Below are positions 22,010-31,576 of a stretch of 64,000 nucleotides of DNA, piece after piece. The DNA lies in contig CM039463.1 of NCBI GenBank assembly GCA_022414725.1, positions 80,487,420 to 80,551,419 on the forward strand. The letters run 5' to 3'. The stretch comes from Microglena sp. YARC (lineage: Eukaryota > Chlorophyta > Chlorophyceae > Chlamydomonadales > Chlamydomonadaceae). The number at the start of each line of letters is the position of its first letter. Within the stretch, counting starts at the first letter, position 1. The position numbers were made by a program, and so were the translations under genes. The notes under the pieces are model-generated. The model was not told where the DNA came from. It did no database searches and saw only the letters and a program-made list of their open reading frames with translations.

Positions 22010-22333
22010 TATCAGCTTGAAATCACTCCGGTAGAGTGGACAGTAGATTAAAGCAGCGGAACAAACGCACCAATCTATACACGGAGACAAGGATAACGTT
22101 ACAGACACAGGAGACCCATAAAGGGGCACCTGTGGTGAAAGGAGGCGGTAGACAGGAACCTAACAGGGTACAGATCAGACCGGAGACGTAGGTGACAGGA
22201 AGCTGCCACTGAGTTATCTCAAGATGACTCAGTCCCACGGGAAGCTGGCTCAGGAGAGCCGATAGTTCTAAGGGAGTACATAAGTAGTCACCAAGTCATA
22301 AAACGCGTGAGAGCACCGCTATACATGCTGATA
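22010..22333 (-). repeat. 3' LTR of the copia element
   Basis: 324 bp, with TATCAGC/GCTGATA inverted ends. Differs from the 5' LTR by one substitution. The internal DNA next to it (CTCCACCTATGACACAGGTG, repeated once with small changes at 22334-22395) reads on the minus strand as a short purine stretch AGGTGGAG, a plausible polypurine tract. Confidence 0.97.
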
Positions 22334-22723
22334 CTCCACCTATGACACAGGTGACATACAATAGTACTACTCCACCTATGGCACTGGTGACATAGAACTA
22401 TATGTAACAAATTTAAAAAAAAAAAAAATCAAAGAACTCCGAAAAAAAATCGAGAGAAACTTCAAATGAAACCCGAAGGGTGTAAGGGAAGGTATGAAGC
22501 AAGGCAAAGAACCAAAATTTGCCAACTGGATATAAGAGGACAACTAAATATCAAAGTCGGGTAACAACGGTATAGAAAACCCGATCCGGGAATAGGAACC
22601 TAATGCCAATCAATGATAACTTAAAGAAACTCTAAATGTAACCAAAGAAACCCTAAAATGTAACCAAAAATTCCAGAATACATGTAACCAAAATTCTAGA
22701 ATACATGTAACCAAAAAATTGGT

Positions 22724-25700
22724 TTAAGGAGAAGCAGTCATTCCAAACATGCGAATGAAACGCCAGAACACCATAGGATCAAGGGGCTTGGTGAAGGGGT
22801 CAGCACAGTTGTCCTTAGTGTTAACATAGGCAACATCCACCTGGCCATCCTCCACCAGCTCCTGGATATAGTGATGGATGACATCAATGTGCTTGTTGCG
22901 AGGGAGCAGCTGACAGTCATTGGCCCAGCTCAAGGACCCCAAGTTGTCACCCTGAATGGTGACCAGGTCACAAGGCAGCCCTAGATAAATTCTCAACTTT
23001 TTCAACCATTGCACCTCCCTGGCAGTCTGAGACAGGGCCTGATACTCAGCCTCACTGGAGCTAACAGCAACAGTGGGTTGCCTTCTGCTCATCCAGTTCA
23101 CAAGGCAGCCTCCAGCAAGCACAGCATAGCCAGTCTGAGATCTCCTGTCAGACCCATCATCAGCAAAGGATGAGTCACTAAAGACAGTAAAAGAGAAACC
23201 AGGGCTGTGAGTGTAAGTGAGGCCCAGATGGGAATGTTCTCTCAAATACAAAAGCAAGCGCTTGGCTGCAGCCCACAGGGGGGCAGTGGGTTGAGCAGAA
23301 AACCTGGACAGGTAGCTCACAGCAAAAGAAATATCAGGCCTTGTGCAGGTAGCCAGGTACAGCAAAGCCCCCACAAGAGAGAGGTACTGGCTATTAGAGG
23401 CCAGAGGTTCTCCAGGAGGATCAGTGACAGTGCACTTGGCCATGGGAACTGAAAACTTGGGCTTGGTAGCAGCAGTGAGACCAAACTGCTCCACCAGCTC
23501 AACAATGTAGGAGTGCTGGGAGAGGTCGATCTTAACACACCTGCCGTCAGAATCAAGTGTACAAGTCATGTCCAATGAAAGGAACTGGACAGGTACACCC
23601 ATTTCCTTGACTTCCCACCCAGCTGCTTCCATAGCCTTGATCAGCAAGGCATACCTATGCAGCTCACTAAAAGCACAGATAAAGTCATCCACATAGGTCA
23701 GGACATAGCTCCACCCACCAGTAGAATCCCTCCTGAAATACAGAGCAGGTTCAGCTTTGCACATGGTAAAACCGTGGGCAACCAAAACCTGCTTTACATC
23801 TTTGCTCCAAGCCCTGGGTGCCTGCTTCAAACCATAAAGAGATTTAATCAGCTTGCACACAAGGGGAACATTGTCAGGACCAAGTTCATGAAAGCCCTCA
23901 GGCTGGTAACAGAACAGGTCCAGACCAGGTTCCAGCTTGGCATTCAAGAATGCAGTCTTGATGTCCAGCTGCCTCACAAACATTTTTCTATGAGTGATGG
24001 CAGCAAGGAGCACACGAAGACCTGCTTTAGAGGAGACGGGGGCATATACATCATGGTAGTCCAGCCCAGGACGTTGCAGGAAACCACGAACTACAAAACG
24101 AGCTTTAAAACGCAAAGAACCATCAGCCCCATGTTTCTTGACAAATAACCATCTGCCAGATAGAATCCTCTGCCTAGGAGGCTGTGGAGTGAGGACCCAA
24201 GTGCCATGAGCATGGAGGGAGGCCATCTCATCCTTCATAGCCTGCAGCCAGAGATCTCTGTCAGGGTTGGTAGGTAACATTGCAGCTTTATAAGAGAGTT
24301 CAGTAGAGGTAGAAATAAAAGCCCCCACGTACAAGCAGTGTACTTGTACATGGGCAGCGGGGATATCAGCAGTATCAGCAGTAACCGGTAATAAAGCCCC
24401 CAGCGCAGCACTCATGCGTGGTTGAACAAGGCCGGCCTCCTTTGCCTCTAAATCGTCGAAGCCTGGGTACACTGGAACACCCCAGCCATACGCAGTATCT
24501 GACCCGGACCAGTGTTCGAGGTCATCACTCACATCATCTGTGACGGCCACATGGTCGCAATGCCTGGTCCGGTATAAACCACCAGGTATAGCAGGGGGTG
24601 AAGTGATCAACAACTCCCGCGAGCTATCCGAATAGGTGGACGGGGGGTGGCGACTAGTGGGCAGTGGACCTGTACTAGGTTCCACTATGACCCGAGGCTG
24701 TCCTAATCCTACGACTTCACCGACGAAACGTGGCGCAGAGGAAGGCCCGGCGACCCCCTGAGATTCGAATAAATTAGAGCTTGAAGGAACATCAGACTCC
24801 CCCTGGCCAAATGCCGCCGCACGCGATACAGCACCATCATTACCTGGCCTGGGACGCATCGTCATCCCATGACCAGTAAAGCGGTCAACAATCGGGGTTG
24901 GTAAAGGGCCCAGGACATTGTCAGTAGTATCAAGCCCTTTACCGATGATAGCGGCAGGGGTGCGAGAAAAATACTGAGATCCATCATAGGGAAAGAGCCC
25001 AGGGATACAGTTATAGCTAAACTGTTCATAGAAGAGCACATCACGACTCTCTACCACCTGGCGCAACTTCGGAACCCAAACAAAATAACCCTTACTCACC
25101 AGAGAATACCCAACCAGTCTACCAGATAACGCCCTTTCGTCAAGCTTATTGCGCTTCTTCCCATTCACTAAGGTAACATAGCATGGGCACCCGAACACGC
25201 GCAATAACGATACATCAGGTAGAACCCCAAAGAACAACTCATAAGGAGTCTTGTCACCCTGATTAGGCAGCCGGTTGCGTAGGTAACACGCGGCGAGGAA
25301 GGCATAGGGCCAGAAGGACTTAGTGAGCTTAGACTCCAAGTGAATGCTCCTAGCTACGTTCTGAAGGACCCCATTGTACCGTTCCACAGTCGCATTCTGC
25401 TGAGCAGTGTAAGCCATGGACAATTCATGCACAGCACCAACCGATTCTAACCAATCCTCGAACCACTTCACTATAAATTCCTTAGCCCTGTCAGACCTAA
25501 GACACTTGAAAACAAATCCATGCAGCTGAGTCATCCATCTGAGGATGGTAGTTTGAACTGCTAAGGGAGCTTCATCCCTGGTTCTCAAGCACAAGACCTC
25601 AGCATAGCCAGAGTATTGGTCAGTGAGACACAGAACATAAAACTCCCCACGCAAGCCCCTAATATTAAATGGCCCCATGATGTCCAAGTGAAGGCGTTGT

Positions 25701-26335
25701 AATGGGGCACGGATCCTAGTTTCGCTTTCTTTAGGAAAAGGGATACGTTTTCCCTTTGCCTTCTGACAAGCATCACATGGGATCTTAGACAGTCTTTGCA
25801 CCTGTTGGAGAGTGAGGGGTAAGTTCTGAACCAAACCCTTCCTTACAAGGTTGTGCATGGCATCATAGCCAGGGTGACCCAGCCGCCTATGCCACAACCA
25901 TTCAGGAGTGGTAGGTATCACAACTCCACCATCCTCATCAACATCAAGAGCAAAAGCTGGATAATTTTCAGCACCATACAAACGGCCACGAGGGGTGTGA
26001 CAAGGCCTACATGCAAACTTGTACACACCATCACTGGATTCAGGGAAAGACCACAGAACAGAAGAGCCCTGTGTGGCAGTACAACTAAGACTATCAAAAG
26101 AAATCTTGCAGTTGTGAGCATGGGCAACAGCATTTACTGACATGAGGTTCACCGGACAGTGTGGGATGTAGAGAACATTGGTTGAAGTGATTGGTGTTGG
26201 TAACCAATCACTACATAACACAATAGAACCCTGACCCACAGACCGTTGAACCACACCATCACCAAATTTAACTGCTGGCCCAGTCTCAGAAGCATGAAAC
26301 ACAGTGAACAAAGACATATCACCTGTGATTGACAT
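22724..26335 (-). CDS. Copia pol polyprotein (integrase, RT, RNase H)
   Basis: 1203 codons from the first ATG, with no internal stop. Visible landmarks in order: protease motif DSGA immediately upstream of the ATG in the same frame; integrase zinc-binding H-x(3)-LGH and CDACQKAK; integrase core LDIMGPF, LTDQYSGY and the glutamate in QNATVERYNG; reverse transcriptase start RWLFVKKHG with RQLDIKTAFLNAKL; polymerase active site TYVDDF; RNase H segments SSSEAEYQALSQ and NKHIDVIHHYI with DCADPFTKPL-like ending. Complete copia pol length. The true protein is probably made by reading through the gag stop, because the frame is open back to the TAG at 26435-26437 and the protease aspartate lies before the first ATG. 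Expressed or transposed copies would act in cytoplasmic virus-like particles and in integration. Confidence 0.97.
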   Translation of the reverse strand: MSITGDMSLFTVFHASETGPAVKFGDGVVQRSVGQGSIVLCSDWLPTPITSTNVLYIPHCPVNLMSVNAVAHAHNCKISFDSLSCTATQGSSVLWSFPESSDGVYKFACRPCHTPRGRLYGAENYPAFALDVDEDGGVVIPTTPEWLWHRRLGHPGYDAMHNLVRKGLVQNLPLTLQQVQRLSKIPCDACQKAKGKRIPFPKESETRIRAPLQRLHLDIMGPFNIRGLRGEFYVLCLTDQYSGYAEVLCLRTRDEAPLAVQTTILRWMTQLHGFVFKCLRSDRAKEFIVKWFEDWLESVGAVHELSMAYTAQQNATVERYNGVLQNVARSIHLESKLTKSFWPYAFLAACYLRNRLPNQGDKTPYELFFGVLPDVSLLRVFGCPCYVTLVNGKKRNKLDERALSGRLVGYSLVSKGYFVWVPKLRQVVESRDVLFYEQFSYNCIPGLFPYDGSQYFSRTPAAIIGKGLDTTDNVLGPLPTPIVDRFTGHGMTMRPRPGNDGAVSRAAAFGQGESDVPSSSNLFESQGVAGPSSAPRFVGEVVGLGQPRVIVEPSTGPLPTSRHPPSTYSDSSRELLITSPPAIPGGLYRTRHCDHVAVTDDVSDDLEHWSGSDTAYGWGVPVYPGFDDLEAKEAGLVQPRMSAALGALLPVTADTADIPAAHVQVHCLYVGAFISTSTELSYKAAMLPTNPDRDLWLQAMKDEMASLHAHGTWVLTPQPPRQRILSGRWLFVKKHGADGSLRFKARFVVRGFLQRPGLDYHDVYAPVSSKAGLRVLLAAITHRKMFVRQLDIKTAFLNAKLEPGLDLFCYQPEGFHELGPDNVPLVCKLIKSLYGLKQAPRAWSKDVKQVLVAHGFTMCKAEPALYFRRDSTGGWSYVLTYVDDFICAFSELHRYALLIKAMEAAGWEVKEMGVPVQFLSLDMTCTLDSDGRCVKIDLSQHSYIVELVEQFGLTAATKPKFSVPMAKCTVTDPPGEPLASNSQYLSLVGALLYLATCTRPDISFAVSYLSRFSAQPTAPLWAAAKRLLLYLREHSHLGLTYTHSPGFSFTVFSDSSFADDGSDRRSQTGYAVLAGGCLVNWMSRRQPTVAVSSSEAEYQALSQTAREVQWLKKLRIYLGLPCDLVTIQGDNLGSLSWANDCQLLPRNKHIDVIHHYIQELVEDGQVDVAYVNTKDNCADPFTKPLDPMVFWRFIRMFGMTASP

Positions 26336-26434
26336 CCCAGCTCCAGAATCAACATGCCAGACACCCTCAGACAGGCTCGGGCTGCAGACATTTGAAAATT
26401 TCGCAGTGCAAGAGAAAAGGACAGAGCGTACCTC

Positions 26435-28522
26435 CTATTTCTTGTCCAAAGCATACCCATCAATCTGAGCCTGCAAGGAGGCCAGCTGCCGCGGAGTAAG
26501 CACACCTGGAAGGGCCAAGGCCATGGGCACCGGATTGGTAACCGGTGCACCAGGCTTGGTCTTACGCAGGTGCGGATGCTTCGTGAAACAGCGATCCTCC
26601 GAGTGGGTCGTCTTGCTGAGGCATGGGCCCCAAGTGCAATCCAGACGCCGCTTGTTGGAACCGGAACCCTGAGAACCAGATCCCTGCCCACGCTGAAACG
26701 CAGCATTGGCAGGAACCTGGGGAGCGTCCCGGGACCAACCAGGATGCCTGGAGTCGGACCTGGGGAGAGCAATGTTCAAAATGTCGAGAGACCGATATGC
26801 CTCCAGACAAGACCAGTAATCTACAGTCTGTCTGTTAGCCAACATCATACCGTACTGGATCCGCAGCGATTCAAATCGGATCAAACGGATCCCATTCACA
26901 ATGGTTTCCATGGCGTGGCGCTGAGTGACAGGATGTCCAGCACTGCGGAGGTTAGTGCACAGACTGCGAACCATGCGAAAGAAATCATCGACACAGTCAG
27001 AAGGGCCCATGTGCGCATTATGAAGTTCGATACGCATGAGAGGGACTCTAGAGGCAAGGGCATCAGACTGCGTCTTCCGGATATCCAAAAGGATATCCCG
27101 AGGGGTGGCAAAGTCCTGGTATACCTTGACCATATCGTCCTCCATGTTCGCGAGCATCATAGTTAAACACATGAACTCCTGACGTTCGAGAGGCAGTGCA
27201 CTGAACCCCAACAGTGCAGGATCAAACCGAGACTCACCATGAATGAGGGTATTAGACCCAGCTCCAATCGCAGAAGGGACAGGAGCCAAGGACCTACGAA
27301 TGTCCATGAAATACTCCGCAGCAAGACCAGCGTCAAGAGCGCGCTGGTCGTCTATGTTCCTAATCACAGGAATGGACCTCGCAACACTCATAAGCAGCTC
27401 GAAATCTGGGCTAACAGGACACAGAGGGACAGGCACTCGCACAAACTGATAACCAAGCTTCTCGTGATCACTACGCCTCGTACCACCAAAGGAAACACCA
27501 TGATCTGGGGGATACAGAATCCCAGAAGTGACTGGACCAAGAAAAGAACGACAACTGGTACCAAGCTCAGAGAAAGCCATCACTCGGCGATGCCTCAGCT
27601 TCACACTAACATTTGCCATTGTAGCCTGCATATCCATCCGATCGTACAAAGAGCGGTTCAAGGACTCACCATCCCGTCGATCCATGTTGATCAGGCGGTA
27701 GTCCCGAAGGTTCAAAGTCGGAGGAGATCCGCCAGTGAGCAGATGCTCCCAAGATTCGCATGACCGCGTATATAGCATAGGAGGAGGGCCAGGGGCAGGA
27801 GGCAGCTCCACCGGCGGAGGCGGAGGGGGTTCCAGGGAGGCACCAGCAACAGAGGTGCGTGCAGAGGAAACAGCAGCCTCGCGAGAGCGAGTGTGGTAGC
27901 CAGGGAGGCCACGCTCCATGGGGGCAGATGCAGAGGAAAAAGAAGCAAAGCCCTTCAAGAAAGTGGGCTTAGCCACCTCCGGGTAAGCCGGGGGAACAGG
28001 CTCAAAGGGAGGCGCCGACGAAGGCTGAGGCTGATACACAGGCGAAAGCTCTCGATTAGGCATCTGCTGATCAGGAGGCTCATACACCGGCGAAACAGCG
28101 GAAGTCTCAAAGACACGAGTGGCAGCAGCAGATGGAGTCACGCCACCGAAGTCAGCACTCGTAGCACTCTTCAAGTCCTCCTCATCATCAGTAGTAGTAG
28201 AGTAGTCTTCATCATAATTGAAGGGGACGCAATGAGGCTGTGGGTCTGATGCACAACGGATGATCTGTGTCTGTACACAACACAGCTTCATCAGGACATC
28301 CTCAACATCAGAGGACAGGCGTCGAACATTGAGAGAAGGAACCGTAAAGTTGGAGGATTGATCGGGGGGGTTACTTCCTTGATGGCGGAAGGACCCTCCT
28401 CTCCGGCAGCAGAGGCCGCTGGCGCGCAGTCGTCTAGCCAATCTAGAGGAACCTTCACCCCCGTTGGGAGGATTCGGTCGCATCCATTGCTCACAATGAC
28501 ACTGCGGATCCCACGAGCCCAT
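26435..28522 (-). CDS. Copia gag-like protein
   Basis: 695 codons ending in TAG (26435-26437). The N-terminal half is proline-rich and low complexity (PPPPPPVELPPAPGPPP, repeated SPVY(E/Q)P motifs). The C-terminal half has a conserved-looking helical region (LPLERQEFMCLTMMLANMED, then a gag-type 'M-R-x-L-x-x-N-L-R-x-A-G-H' stretch) and a basic tail. A cysteine/histidine cluster near the C-terminus (DCTWGPCLSKTTHSEDRCF, then TKHP) resembles the copia-type zinc knuckle but with C-x5-C-x5-H-x4-C spacing. Only the stop separates it from pol. The start ATG is not certain; the 5' part overlaps what could be leader sequence. Confidence 0.85.
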   Translation of the reverse strand: MGSWDPQCHCEQWMRPNPPNGGEGSSRLARRLRASGLCCRRGGSFRHQGSNPPDQSSNFTVPSLNVRRLSSDVEDVLMKLCCVQTQIIRCASDPQPHCVPFNYDEDYSTTTDDEEDLKSATSADFGGVTPSAAATRVFETSAVSPVYEPPDQQMPNRELSPVYQPQPSSAPPFEPVPPAYPEVAKPTFLKGFASFSSASAPMERGLPGYHTRSREAAVSSARTSVAGASLEPPPPPPVELPPAPGPPPMLYTRSCESWEHLLTGGSPPTLNLRDYRLINMDRRDGESLNRSLYDRMDMQATMANVSVKLRHRRVMAFSELGTSCRSFLGPVTSGILYPPDHGVSFGGTRRSDHEKLGYQFVRVPVPLCPVSPDFELLMSVARSIPVIRNIDDQRALDAGLAAEYFMDIRRSLAPVPSAIGAGSNTLIHGESRFDPALLGFSALPLERQEFMCLTMMLANMEDDMVKVYQDFATPRDILLDIRKTQSDALASRVPLMRIELHNAHMGPSDCVDDFFRMVRSLCTNLRSAGHPVTQRHAMETIVNGIRLIRFESLRIQYGMMLANRQTVDYWSCLEAYRSLDILNIALPRSDSRHPGWSRDAPQVPANAAFQRGQGSGSQGSGSNKRRLDCTWGPCLSKTTHSEDRCFTKHPHLRKTKPGAPVTNPVPMALALPGVLTPRQLASLQAQIDGYALDKK

Positions 28523-28599
28523 GAAACACCATTAAGTTTGGTAAGTTTCACAAAGCCGGCAGGAGGCCCTCGCGGAAGTTGCATTATCAAAGCAGTGGT

Positions 28600-28621
28600 A
28601 GTGATGAGGAGCCCAATAACC
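28600..28621 (-). promoter_or_regulatory. Candidate primer-binding site of the copia element
   Basis: Directly inside the 5' LTR the minus strand reads GGTTATTGGGCTCC. This resembles the complement of the anticodon-stem region of initiator tRNA-Met, the half-tRNA primer known for Drosophila copia and yeast Ty5 (GGTTATGGGC-type), rather than the usual tRNA 3'-end site starting TGG. One extra T and a few mismatches make this tentative. Confidence 0.45.
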
Positions 28622-28945
28622 TATCAGCTTGAAATCACTCCGGTAGAGTGGACAGTAGATTAAAGCAGCGGAACAGACGCACCAATCTATACACGGAGAC
28701 AAGGATAACGTTACAGACACAGGAGACCCATAAAGGGGCACCTGTGGTGAAAGGAGGCGGTAGACAGGAACCTAACAGGGTACAGATCAGACCGGAGACG
28801 TAGGTGACAGGAAGCTGCCACTGAGTTATCTCAAGATGACTCAGTCCCACGGGAAGCTGGCTCAGGAGAGCCGATAGTTCTAAGGGAGTACATAAGTAGT
28901 CACCAAGTCATAAAACGCGTGAGAGCACCGCTATACATGCTGATA
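28622..28945 (-). repeat. 5' LTR of the copia element
   Basis: 324 bp; see the element entry. Contains the promoter and the transcription start of the element by family knowledge; no specific TATA box is claimed. Confidence 0.97.
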
Positions 28946-28950
28946 GAAAC

Positions 28951-29278
28951 CCTCAAACTTGTTTGCAGCCTGTGGGGAGGCGACACAGACCAGGGCGACA
29001 CAGAGGACATTGTACGCCTGTTCAGAGCATGCAGCCCGTCCAGTGGAAACGTTACAGAGCTACAGTTTCATGGACTTCGCAGTTGCATAGGTTCGGCTCT
29101 TCACTCACTTCCTATGTCCCTCAGGCAGACACTTGTTACGTTGGAGCTTTACAGATGCTGGCTGGATGGGCCTGCCGTCCACGCCCTGGCTGACTGCCTT
29201 GCACTAAGAACACTGAAGATTGGTCGCTCAGAGTTAACAAGTGTTGAAGGAACAGGAAGCCTCGCATGTTTGACGCAG
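28951..29278 (+). pseudogene. LRR exon 2 of the F-box/LRR-like gene (interrupted)
   Basis: Together with 22001-22009 (plus one copy of GAAAC) this restores a phase-0 exon that ends at donor ACGCAG|GTCAGT (29278/29279). The peptide contains leucine-rich-repeat-like spacing: VTELQFHGLRSCIGSALHSL, TLVTLELYRCWLDGPAVHAL, LALRTLKIGRSEL, LACLTQ. This fits an LRR array following the F-box exon at 18225. The copia element separates it from its acceptor by 6.9 kb, so normal splicing would have to remove or skip it. Cryptic splicing within the element cannot be excluded. Confidence 0.65.
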
Positions 29279-29299
29279 GTCAGTGAGGTGGTGATCAAG

Positions 29300-29780
29300 A
29301 TAAACAATATGTAGTACGTAGTTTGGTTGAATTTGAATTCGTAAGTAATTGTGCTTTTAATATTTGGTGTACTTAGGATGGCTGTCCTAGCAACTTCATG
29401 TTATGCTGCTGTATGTTGTGTTTGGGTCTAAAGCTTCTGTGAATAGCTTGGGCGGATAGGGCTCGGGTGAGGGAGGACTTGGGTGAGGTTAGCCTTATGT
29501 GGGCTTTGAGTTGGAGTGGGTTAGAAAGAGCTGTGTGATTGGTGGATTTCCTAGTAACTTTTAGACTTTATGTTATGACGCTGTATGTGTGGGTCTAAAG
29601 CTTCGGTGAATAGCTTGGGAGGATAGGGCTCGGGTGAGGGAGGACTTGGGTGAGGTTAGCCTTATGTGAGCCTTGAGTTGGAGTGGGTTAGAAAGAGCTG
29701 TGTGATAGGTGGGTGCCAGTTGTATGGCTTTCCTAGCAACTTTTAGACTTCCTGCTATGATGCTGAATGTTATGTGTTGG
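29300..29780 (+). repeat. ~215-bp tandem repeat, two copies plus fragment
   Basis: GGGTCTAAAGCTTCTGTGAA, TAGCTTGGGCGGATAGGGCT, GAGGACTTGGGTGAGGTTAG and GAGTTGGAGTGGGTTAGAAA recur about 180 bp apart (29429 and 29591), followed by a third CCTAGCAACTTTTAGACTT. It lies in the intron between LRR exons 2 and 3. Confidence 0.8.
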
Positions 29781-29865
29781 CGTCTTCGCTTGCAAGCCCT
29801 TACAAGTCCAAACGATTACTATCACTGACATAACGCGCCTGTGTGTGTAAATGACCACCATGCAG

Positions 29866-30171
29866 TTGCGCTCCCTGCAGTTTTCTTACTGCTCTAGAGC
29901 GGTGGAGGGCGATCATGTCCCCGTCGTGCCACTTCTATCGATGCCTGGGTTGACTGAGCTGATTCTTGTGGGGCATACTCATCCGGATGATTGTTTCTGC
30001 TGGGACTCCCCCCTGATGAGTTTGGAGGACCTGGGGCGCAGCAACAGACCAGCTGCCCTCCGTAACCTACATCTAGACGCCAGAGTTAAGCCACTGGACA
30101 ATCTTGCAGCTGCGTTGCGCTTGCTCCCCCAACTTCAGGACTTCGCCATTGGGTATTCATATACATTACAG
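29866..30171 (+). CDS. LRR exon 3 of the F-box/LRR-like gene
   Basis: Acceptor CCATGCAG ends at 29865 (an alternative acceptor CCCTGCAG at 29880 is also phase 0); donor TTACAG|GTGGGT at 30171/30172, phase 0, 102 codons. Leucine-rich spacing is clear: LRSLQFSYCSRAVEGDHV, MPGLTELILVGHTH, LMSLEDLGRSNRPAALRNLH, LPQLQDFAIGYSYTLQ. LRRs of this sort, behind an F-box, usually recruit the ubiquitylation substrate. Open throughout, with no frameshift. Confidence 0.65.
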
Positions 30172-30354
30172 GTGGGTCGGGTATTGCGCATGCCAGTTAT
30201 CATTTATGGCATAAATAAATAAATAGTACGCCTTGTTACGAGGCGTGAGGTTGAGGGGGCCAGCCCGTTTGCTTTCACTGGGGCCAACCACCAAGTGTGT
30301 GTGTGGGGGGGGGGGGGGGGGGCATATCATCAATCAACACATTACAGGTGGGTA

Positions 30355-30556
30355 ATCCCCGTTCGACGAATGGCTCAGTGGCAGAGCTCCTAGAACGACG
30401 TTGGTGCCGGGTTTGAATCCTCACGGGTGCGCTTAAGTGTTCGCTGTCGCTGTCAACAGCCATGGTAGCTTTGTCAAGGTAAAGTAGCAGCCCGTTCCCT
30501 ACCGCCGTAAGACAGGGCTCCACCGTAAGACCACGCCCCACCAGGCGTTATCATTA
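30355..30556 (+). mobile_element. tRNA-derived SINE, type B head
   Basis: GAATGGCTCAGTGGCAGAGC (A box), GCCGGGTTTGAATCC (worn B box), GTCGCTGTCAACAGCCATGG, AAAGTAGCAGCCCGTTCCCT, and the tail CACGCCCCACCAGGCGTTAT. Inserted between copies of the exon 3 donor edge (30342 and 30555). Confidence 0.8.
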
Positions 30557-30599
30557 TAGGTGGGTCTGGTACAATGGTATTCCTAACCACGATATATCT

Positions 30600-31060
30600 C
30601 GCACGCGCAATTTTTAATGTTTATTCCCGTTTTGGTCCATCGCGCCCCCAGGTGTGGGTAATGTGTCCAGGTTCCCAAATGCTACACCTGGGCATCGCGC
30701 GCCACGATTTTTAATGTTTCCACCTTCCCAAATGCTACACCTGGGCATCGGGCGCCACGATTCTTAATGTTTCGACAGTATGAAGGCATGGCGCGCTTTC
30801 ACCAGCAAGTTGATGAGGTCAGGGATATTTTTTTTTCCGGAATACATTCCGATCTGAATACGAGACCCCGTTTTTGCCCAAATTGCCGGGAATAAGAAAC
30901 CTAAAAATAAAAAAGTTTTTTTTTTTTTACTGAAATTGACTAAAAATGACAAAAATCGAATAAGGATCCTGTTTTGGGAGGGGGAAAAGGAGGGGGAAAA
31001 AGAAAAAAGGAATAAGATTTCCTCTTTTTTATTTTAAAAAAAGAATCCCTGGGTGAGGTG
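30600..31060. other. Intron sequence with a short duplication and poly-A/T tracts
   Basis: GCTACACCTGGGCATCG(C/G)GCG then CCACGATT(T/C)TTAATGTTT is duplicated at about 30682 and 30733. The remainder is A/T- and purine-rich. A copy of the exon 3 donor edge (GATTACAGGTGGGCCAGGTA) follows at 31073. No exon recognised. Confidence 0.5.
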
Positions 31061-31446
31061 GACCCTGGGCATGATTACAGGTGGGCCAGGTATCAGCAGA
31101 GCCATCTGCTGTATGTATTGTGTATGTCAGTTATAGCGCACTCTTTGGGCGGCGTGGGTGGACGCAGTGTGCCATGCGCCAATATATGTTTTTCTCTCAG
31201 CCAAACTGTAATTGTGCAAAATCATGCAAAACGATTATTAATGTTCCATTTCCCCTAAGTGCAGACCCAGGAATCGGACCTAAACAATTATTAATGTTTA
31301 GTCCATAAACCTTAGGAAAAAACACTTTGGCACACGGTATGTTGCTCTAGTTATGATTGCGGGACCACTTGTGTTTAGTTGACCCTACAGTATTCTTGAA
31401 ACTTTCAGCCACCTTCACCTCTGTCTTGCATCTCCATCCACTGCCA

Positions 31447-31535
31447 TCCTGTATGTATGTTACAGTCCAGGGGTAGCCAAATAGGCTAAAGGACTTGCCG
31501 AACCGTTAGGAAGAGCTTAATAAGAAAAAGCATTG
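31447..31535 (+). repeat. Dispersed repeat R1, truncated copy
   Basis: TGTATGTATGTTACAGTCCA, GGGGTAGCCAAATAGGCTAA, CCGTTAGGAAGAGCTTAATA; the 3' half is absent. Confidence 0.75.
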
Positions 31536-31576
31536 TGGTCTTCCACTATTGGGTAGTGTTTCTTTTTTAGGCTATG

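Larger units (their letters stand above)
22010..28945 (-). mobile_element. Ty1/copia LTR retrotransposon, 6936 bp, nearly intact
   Basis: Bounded by two 324-bp LTRs (22010-22333 and 28622-28945) that begin TATCAGC and end GCTGATA, and flanked by the 5-bp duplication GAAAC (22005-22009 and 28946-28950). The LTRs differ at a single base (ACAAACG versus ACAGACG), so the insertion is recent. On the minus strand the order is 5' LTR, primer-binding site, gag, in-frame TAG, pol (protease, integrase, reverse transcriptase, RNase H), 3' LTR. Protease-integrase-RT order defines the copia (Pseudoviridae-type) class. It lies antisense within an exon of the F-box/LRR-like host gene. Confidence 0.97.

Noticed and set aside
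24862..25044. Small open frames inside copia pol, both strands
   Set aside because: Shadows of the 1203-codon pol frame.
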